From the NCBI GenBank assembly GCA_025356595.1, contig JANXSQ010000306.1, forward strand, positions 1-43,973: a DNA stretch of 43,973 bases. The letters are read 5' to 3'. The notes under the pieces are model-generated. The model worked only from the letters and a program-made list of their open reading frames with translations, was not told the origin of the DNA and did no database searches. This DNA comes from Janthinobacterium sp. (GTDB taxonomy: Bacteria; Pseudomonadota; Gammaproteobacteria; Burkholderiales; Burkholderiaceae_D). The position numbers were made by a program, and so were the translations under genes. This document shows positions 39,907 through 43,973 of the stretch, piece by piece (within the stretch, counting starts at the first letter, position 1; every line of letters starts with the position of its first letter).

Positions 39907-39954
39907 TCATAGGGGAAAATACAACAAGTCGTAGTTGTCTATCATCAGCAGCAT
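39907..39954 (-). pseudogene. trpG: Truncated native trpG start (15 codons)
   Basis: The sequence MLLMIDNYDLLYFPL then stop. The first nine residues are the normal trpG N-terminus; the rest is element sequence. The ATG at 39954 lies one base after the trpE stop (TGAGATG) with GGGGAG upstream, showing that trpE and trpG were translationally coupled before insertion. Confidence 0.85.
39927..39945. repeat. Right attachment site core of the element
   Basis: AGTCGTAGTTGTCTATCAT, direct repeat of 32993-33011 with one mismatch. The mismatch suggests the crossover lies in or next to ATGAT (minus strand), with the sequence left of it here from the element. Confidence 0.85.
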
Positions 39955-39955
39955 C

Positions 39956-41452
39956 TCAGAACTCCCCATCCAGGCCGTCTTGCACTTGTTCGGCGGCGCG
40001 CAGCACGGCGCGCGCCTTGTTTTCCGTTTCCTGCCATTCCATTTCCGGGATCGAGTCGGCGACGATGCCGGCCGCCGCCTGCACGTACAGCATGCCGTCC
40101 TTGATGACGCCGGTGCGGATGGCGATGGCGACGTCCATCTCGCCGCCGAATGACAGGTAGCCGCAGGCGCCGCCGTAGATGCCGCGCTTGCTCAGTTCCA
40201 GTTCGTCGATGACCTCCATGGCGCGCACTTTCGGCGCGCCCGTCAGGGTGCCGGCCGGGAAGGTGGCGCGCAGCACGTCGAGGTTGGACAGGCCCTGTTT
40301 CAGCGTGCCCTCGACGTTCGAGACGATGTGCTGGACGTGCGAGTATTTTTCGATCACCAGGCGCTCGGTGACCTTGACGCTGCCGATCTCGGAGATGCGT
40401 CCCAGGTCGTTGCGGGCCAGGTCGATGAGCATCACGTGTTCGGCGATTTCCTTCGGGTCGGCCAGCAGTTCCTTCGACAGTTCGGCGTCGCGCTCGGGCG
40501 TGGCGCCGCGCGGGCGGGTGCCGGCGATCGGGCGCAGGGTGACTTTCTTGCCGCCGTCGGCGGCCGTCTCGTTGCGCACCAGGATCTCCGGCGAGGCGCC
40601 GATGATCTGCATGTCGCCGAAATTGTAGAAGTACATATACGGCGAGGGGTTCAGCGAGCGCAGCGCGCGGTACAGGGTGAGCGGCGAATCGACGTAGGGC
40701 TTGCGCAGGCGCTGGCCGATCTGCACCTGCATCAGGTCGCCGGCCATCACGTATTCGTGGGCCTTGGCGACGGCCTTCAGGTAGTCTTCCTTGCTGAAGT
40801 CGCGCAGGGTCTCGGTGCGCACCGAGCTCGAGGTGACGGGCGCGTCGACGCCGCGGCGCAGCATCACGCGCAAGTCCTTGAGGCGCTGGCGCGCCTTCGA
40901 GAAGGATTCCGGCACGCCGGTGTCGGCGTAGACGATCAGGTACAGTTTGCCCGACAGATTGTCGATGACGGCCAGTTCCTCGGTCACCATCAGCTGGATG
41001 TCGGGCAGGCCCAGGTCGTCCGGCGGGGTCGTCGCGGCCAGGGTCTTTTCGATGTGGCGCACGGTGTCGTAGCCGAAGTAACCGGCCAGGCCGCCGCAGA
41101 AGCGCGGCATGCCGGGACGCAGCGCCACCTTGAAGCGGGCCTGGTATTGTTCGATGAAGTCGAGCGGATTGCCGTCGTGGCGTTCGACGACGACGCCGTC
41201 CTTGACGATCTCGGTGCGCGTGCCGAAGTTGCGCAGCACCGTGGTGGCGGGCAGGCCGATGAAGGAATAGCGCCCGAAGCGCTCGCCGCCGACCACCGAT
41301 TCGAGCAGGAAGGTGTTCTTGCCGCCGTTTTGCGACTGCGCCAGTTTCAGGTACAGGGTGAGCGGGGTTTCCAGGTCGGCAAAGGCTTCGGAGATCAGCG
41401 GGATGCGGTTGTAGCCTTCGTTGGCCAGCGATTTGAATTCGAGTTCGGTCAT
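39956..41452 (-). CDS. trpE: Anthranilate synthase component I
   Basis: A protein of 498 residues. The tryptophan feedback site LLESVVGGERFGRYSF is near residue 50, the chorismate-binding core carries PIAGTRPRGATPERD, LIDLARNDLGRISEIGSV and FPAGTLTGAPKVRAMEVIDE. It makes anthranilate from chorismate with ammonia from TrpG. The ATG at 41452 has GGAGAG upstream; an ATG at 41464 is weaker. The C-terminus is intact and ends just outside the element. A leader peptide and attenuator precede it. Confidence 0.96.
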   Translation of the reverse strand: MTELEFKSLANEGYNRIPLISEAFADLETPLTLYLKLAQSQNGGKNTFLLESVVGGERFGRYSFIGLPATTVLRNFGTRTEIVKDGVVVERHDGNPLDFIEQYQARFKVALRPGMPRFCGGLAGYFGYDTVRHIEKTLAATTPPDDLGLPDIQLMVTEELAVIDNLSGKLYLIVYADTGVPESFSKARQRLKDLRVMLRRGVDAPVTSSSVRTETLRDFSKEDYLKAVAKAHEYVMAGDLMQVQIGQRLRKPYVDSPLTLYRALRSLNPSPYMYFYNFGDMQIIGASPEILVRNETAADGGKKVTLRPIAGTRPRGATPERDAELSKELLADPKEIAEHVMLIDLARNDLGRISEIGSVKVTERLVIEKYSHVQHIVSNVEGTLKQGLSNLDVLRATFPAGTLTGAPKVRAMEVIDELELSKRGIYGGACGYLSFGGEMDVAIAIRTGVIKDGMLYVQAAAGIVADSIPEMEWQETENKARAVLRAAEQVQDGLDGEF

Positions 41453-41496
41453 GTTTCTCTCCATGCCGCCGGACTTGTGCCGGACGGTGGGTTTGC

Positions 41497-41531
41497 AAAA
41501 AACCTGTCGTTTGCGCGCGCGCAGCCGACAG
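41497..41531 (-). terminator. trp attenuator
   Basis: On the minus strand CTGTCG (41531-41526 side) and CGACAG (41509-41504 side) form a stem around a GC-rich palindrome TGCGCGCGCGCA, followed by GTTTTTT. It lies between the Trp-rich leader peptide and trpE, the classical attenuator position. Confidence 0.8.
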
Positions 41532-41545
41532 CAATCACTACGGGG

Positions 41546-41632
41546 TTACTTAGCCCAGGATTGCCAGCGTCGCCAAAGCCAGGCCTCAATCGAGCCGGTT
41601 TGGTTAACAGTGTGTTTTTTGTTGAGAGACAT
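41546..41632 (-). CDS. trpL: trp operon leader peptide
   Basis: A 28-residue open frame from the ATG at 41632. Tryptophans stand at residues 18, 20, 23 and 26 (AWLWRRWQSWAK), a density that chance would rarely give in a random frame. A hairpin with T-run follows 15 bp later. When charged tRNA-Trp is short, the ribosome should stall there and let transcription reach trpE. The start is 9 bp after the gph stop; a clear ribosome site is not seen. TTGACA within the end of gph (complement of 41695-41700) might belong to a local promoter, but no well-spaced -10 was found. Confidence 0.85.
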   Translation of the reverse strand: MSLNKKHTVNQTGSIEAWLWRRWQSWAK

Positions 41633-41641
41633 GTTGTGTGG

Positions 41642-42346
41642 TCAGTGTGCCGGTTTGTTGTGCAGACTTATTAAGCGGGCCGCTTCGAGCAGCGTGTCAA
41701 CTATACCATCGGAATCGGTGTCATGTATAGAGTGTCCGTGGTTGTAGCCATACGGCACCGTCAGGACGGGACAACCGGCGGCGCGGGCCGCCTGCGCGTC
41801 GTTCGAGGAGTCGCCGATGGCCACTACCTGGCGCGGCGCCAGGTCGAAGTCGGCGCACACCTGTTGCAGCGGCAGGGGATCGGGTTTCTTGCGCGCCAGC
41901 GAGTCGCCGCCGTAGACGATGTCGAAATAGTCGCGCAAGCCCTTTTGCCGCAGCAGCGGCAGGGCGAAGGCGATCGGCTTGTTGGTCACGCAGGCCAGGC
42001 GCAGGCCGGCCGCCTTCAGCGCCTCCAGCCCGGCCAGCACGTCCGGATACAGGGCGCTGAAGTCGCCGTTGATGGCCAGGTAGTGGCGCTGGTAGGCCAG
42101 CATCGCGGCCTCGAAGCGTTCGGCCACGCCGGCGGCGTCGAAGTCGAGCGCCAGCACGGCGCGGATCAGGTTCTCCGAACCCTTGCCGACCATCAGCGCG
42201 ATGCGCTCCGCGGCGATGGGCGCCAGGGCGAATTCGGCGCGCATGCGGTTGATGGCGACGTGGAAATCGGGCACGGTGTCGAGCATCGTGCCGTCCAGGT
42301 CGATGATGGCGGCGCGCACGCCGCGCAGGACGGTCGCCGCCGTCAT
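41642..42346 (-). CDS. gph: Phosphoglycolate phosphatase (HAD family)
   Basis: A protein of 234 residues with the HAD motifs DLDGTMLDT (nucleophile and acid/base Asp), VTNKP (motif II), RKKPDPLPL (motif III lysine) and IGDSSNDAQAARAAG (motif IV). An alpha-helical cap lies at about 25-95. Removes phosphoglycolate formed in DNA repair and metabolism. The ATG directly follows the rpe stop (TAAATG), so it is co-translated. Normal length. Confidence 0.93.
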   Translation of the reverse strand: MTAATVLRGVRAAIIDLDGTMLDTVPDFHVAINRMRAEFALAPIAAERIALMVGKGSENLIRAVLALDFDAAGVAERFEAAMLAYQRHYLAINGDFSALYPDVLAGLEALKAAGLRLACVTNKPIAFALPLLRQKGLRDYFDIVYGGDSLARKKPDPLPLQQVCADFDLAPRQVVAIGDSSNDAQAARAAGCPVLTVPYGYNHGHSIHDTDSDGIVDTLLEAARLISLHNKPAH

Positions 42347-43024
42347 TTAGACCGCCGCCCGGGCGCCGGCCAACTGGACGCGCATGGCGTCGATGACGGC
42401 CTTGTAGTCGGGCTGGCCGAAGATGGCCGAGCCGGCCACGAAGGTGTCGGCGCCGGCGGCGGCGGCGGCGGCGATGTTGTCGATCTTGATGCCGCCATCG
42501 ACTTCGAGCATGATGTCGCGGCCCGATTCATCGATCATGCGGCGCGCCAGGGCGATCTTCTTCAGCGCCTCGGGAATGAAGGACTGGCCGCCGAAGCCGG
42601 GATTGACCGACATGATGAGGATGATGTCGATCTTGTCCATGACGTGATCGAGGAAGTGCAGCGGCGTGCCCGGGTTGAAGACCAGGCCGGCCTTGCAGCC
42701 GTTGTCGCGGATCAGTTGCAGCGTGCGGTCCAGGTGCTCCGACGCTTCCGGGTGGAAGGTGATGATGTTCGCGCCCGCCTTGGCGAAATCCGGGATAATG
42801 CGGTCCACCGGCTTGACCATCAGATGCACGTCGATCGGCACCTGGACGTGCGGACGGATGGCCTGGCAGACCAGCGGACCGATGGTCAGGTTGGGAACGT
42901 AATGGTTATCCATGACGTCAAAGTGGATAATGTCGGCGCCGGCGCCGACGACGTTGCGCACTTCTTCGCCGAGGCGGGCGAAGTCGGCGGAGAGGATGCT
43001 GGGAGCGATGCGGAATGTAGGCAT
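42347..43024 (-). CDS. rpe: Ribulose-phosphate 3-epimerase
   Basis: A TIM-barrel enzyme of 225 residues: [55 protein letters not shown] and [10 protein letters not shown] carry the metal and catalytic residues. Interconverts ribulose-5-phosphate and xylulose-5-phosphate. It leads the rpe-gph-trpL-trpE run. The 43025-43245 spacer to apaG should hold its promoter (TAAAAT near 43057 on the minus strand) and the divergent apaG promoter. Confidence 0.95.
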   Translation of the reverse strand: MPTFRIAPSILSADFARLGEEVRNVVGAGADIIHFDVMDNHYVPNLTIGPLVCQAIRPHVQVPIDVHLMVKPVDRIIPDFAKAGANIITFHPEASEHLDRTLQLIRDNGCKAGLVFNPGTPLHFLDHVMDKIDIILIMSVNPGFGGQSFIPEALKKIALARRMIDESGRDIMLEVDGGIKIDNIAAAAAAGADTFVAGSAIFGQPDYKAVIDAMRVQLAGARAAV

Positions 43025-43245
43025 GATGGTGGGGGAGCGTTGAAATAAGATGCGCTATTTTACGCCCGGCGGCGCTCTTGCGCCCCGTCAATGTGTTTTC
43101 CGCCCCGCCCGCGCGGCGCATTTTTAGCGGCAAAACCTTGCGTCCCGGGCCGTTTTGGGGTGCAATGGCGTGTCATTGATCACGCATCATCCCGCCCGCG
43201 CGGCCGATACGGACGCGGGCTTTGCAGCTTACTAGAGGAATTTCG

Positions 43246-43620
43246 ATGGCATCCTACGAATTTAACGTCAGCGTCAGAACGCAGTACTTGCCGGAGCAGT
43301 CGGCCCCGGACCGCACCAACTTCGTGTTCACCTACTCGATCACGATCAAAAACACCGGCACGGTGGGCGCGCAGCTGATCTCGCGCCACTGGGTCATCAC
43401 GGACGCCAACAACCACGTCGACGAAGTGCGCGGCCTGGGCGTGGTCGGCCACCAGCCCCTGCTGCAGCCGGGCGAACAGTTCGAATACACCAGCGGCACC
43501 GCGCTGGCCACGCCGCAGGGTTCGATGGTCGGCGAATACTTCTGCGTCGCCGAGGACGGCCACCAGTTCGAGACGAAAATCCCGGAATTCGTGCTCTCGC
43601 TGCCGCGCACCCTGCATTGA
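43246..43620 (+). CDS. apaG: ApaG protein
   Basis: A beta-sandwich protein of 124 residues. YEFNVSVRTQYLPEQS, YSITIKNTGTVGAQLISRHWVITD, GVVGHQPLLQPGEQFEYTSG and GSMVGEYFCV are the ApaG/F-box-associated domain pattern. Its bacterial role (cation or nucleotide-polyphosphate related) is unsettled. AGAGGAA precedes the ATG at 43246; upstream extension from 43222 is dropped. Confidence 0.94.
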   Translation: MASYEFNVSVRTQYLPEQSAPDRTNFVFTYSITIKNTGTVGAQLISRHWVITDANNHVDEVRGLGVVGHQPLLQPGEQFEYTSGTALATPQGSMVGEYFCVAEDGHQFETKIPEFVLSLPRTLH

Positions 43621-43665
43621 TGCCCGGCGGGGCGGGGCGCGCCGCGTGCGCCCGTCACACTTCCC

Positions 43666-43812
43666 TTACTCGACTTTGTCGCCGGGCGCGGGCTCGGGCA
43701 AAGGCTTTTTCTGCGCCGGACGGTTGGGTTTGCGACCGGAATACATGGTCCACCAGACTATGAACACCAGCAAGAAAAACGCGAAGACCGCTTCCAACAT
43801 TAATAGCCACAT
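43666..43812 (-). CDS. Small single-pass membrane protein
   Basis: A protein of 48 residues from the ATG at 43812 (GGGGA five bases upstream): MWLLMLEAVFAFFLLVFIVWWTM forms one membrane helix, then a basic, proline-rich tail (SGRKPNRPAQKK). An ATG at 43824 would add four residues. No family recognised. It is divergent from the lipoprotein gene; only 10 bp separate their starts. Confidence 0.65.
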   Translation of the reverse strand: MWLLMLEAVFAFFLLVFIVWWTMYSGRKPNRPAQKKPLPEPAPGDKVE

Positions 43813-43822
43813 ATCATTCCCC

Positions 43823-43973
43823 ATGTCATTTACACGCAGTAGTTTACTCGTTTCACTGGGCGCCGTCGCGCTTTCCCTGGCGGCCTGCAGCAGCGCGCCC
43901 GTGCCGCCGGCGCCCGTCGTCGCCGCGCCGCCCGTCAAGCCGGCCGAACCCGCGCCCGCCGCGGCGCCGGCCG
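43823..43973 (+). CDS. Lipoprotein N-terminus, possibly MltA (cut by window end)
   Basis: Only 50 codons are present. MSFTRSSLLVSLGAVALSLAAC is a lipoprotein signal with lipobox LAAC, then SSAPVPPAPVVAAPPVKPAE, a Pro/Ala-rich linker. In related genomes a membrane-bound lytic murein transglycosylase A gene commonly sits next to apaG, so mltA is a guess from context, not from the visible residues. Confidence 0.6.
   Translation, partial: MSFTRSSLLVSLGAVALSLAACSSAPVPPAPVVAAPPVKPAEPAPAAAPA

Larger units (their letters stand above)
39505..39926. other. Gene-free right end of the element
   Basis: About 420 bp with several palindromes (annotated separately) and GTTGCT-type short tandem repeats (39651-39660 and 39706-39736), plus AACCAG/CTGGTT (39674-39690). 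No ORF. It separates the relaxase from the right attachment site and trpE. Confidence 0.7.
32993..39945. mobile_element. Integrative and mobilizable element in trpG
   Basis: About 6.95 kb of strongly AT-rich DNA between trpE and trpG, with 19-bp direct repeats at its ends, a tyrosine recombinase next to one end, a MobC-like gene and a relaxase. No conjugation channel genes, coupling protein or replication initiator are seen, so it should move with the help of another conjugative element. Composition and protein character differ sharply from the host, indicating transfer from an AT-rich donor. Cargo: two unrecognised plus-strand genes, two small minus-strand genes and a probable large RNA. Confidence 0.88.

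Noticed and set aside
32993-39945. Self-transmissible ICE
   Set aside because: No coupling protein, VirB4 or other secretion genes are present in the 6.9 kb, so only mobilization by a helper is supported.
39885-40160. Plus-strand frames across the trpE 3' end
   Set aside because: They are antisense to intact trpE codons and begin inside element end sequence; no independent support.

Overview
The window is a very GC-rich bacterial chromosome segment interrupted by two stretches of foreign composition. Gene content and order (rpe-gph-trpE-trpG-trpD-trpC beside apaG, FxDxF-type PEP-CTERM protein, DsbC, UbiH-like monooxygenase, DkgB, Tat-exported phosphocholine-specific phospholipase C) suggest a betaproteobacterium of the Oxalobacteraceae (Massilia/Duganella/Janthinobacterium type). 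This assignment is inference from gene content; no database was searched.

Layout. 1-8408: accessory metabolism, namely an SDR oxidoreductase with a divergent LysR gene, a NAD(P)-binding protein, a serine hydrolase-MFS transporter operon with a second divergent LysR gene, and a large polytopic membrane protein. 8431-12030: a lower-GC remnant island lying between an intact tRNA-Phe gene and a decayed direct copy of that tRNA's 3' end plus terminator. It holds an NTF2-like gene, debris of RhuM-like, IS30 transposase and Mrr restriction genes, and an intact two-gene ParA-ATPase/HEPN operon. 12282-29654: housekeeping and surface genes (solute-binding-like protein, phospholipase C, an NMT1-PAS-GGDEF sensor, PEP-CTERM protein, second tRNA-Phe, dkgB, UbiH-like monooxygenase, dsbC, a molybdenum hydroxylase cluster with its MocA-like factor, an M61 peptidase, and a diguanylate cyclase split by a frameshift). 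29723-43024: the trp locus on the minus strand, preceded by rpe and gph. 43246-43973: apaG, a tiny membrane protein and the start of a lipoprotein.

The most striking item is a ~6.9 kb AT-rich integrative and mobilizable element (32993-39945) inserted exactly in the first codons of trpG, between trpE and trpG. A 19-bp direct repeat (one mismatch) marks both ends. The element gives trpG a new start codon ([10 protein letters not shown]...) and leaves the original start as a 15-codon stub (MLLMIDNYD...) directly after the trpE stop. It encodes a tyrosine recombinase, a MobC-like protein, a relaxase, two small minus-strand genes (one ribbon-helix-helix-like), and two unrecognised cargo genes. It also carries a ~650-nt ORF-free segment with its own promoter-like sequence and terminator, a probable large structured RNA. 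Strong hairpins next to trpE should stop trp transcription from crossing the element. Upstream of trpE there is an unlabelled 28-residue leader peptide with four Trp codons and an attenuator hairpin, so trpE appears attenuation-controlled while trpG-trpD-trpC downstream of the element probably is not.
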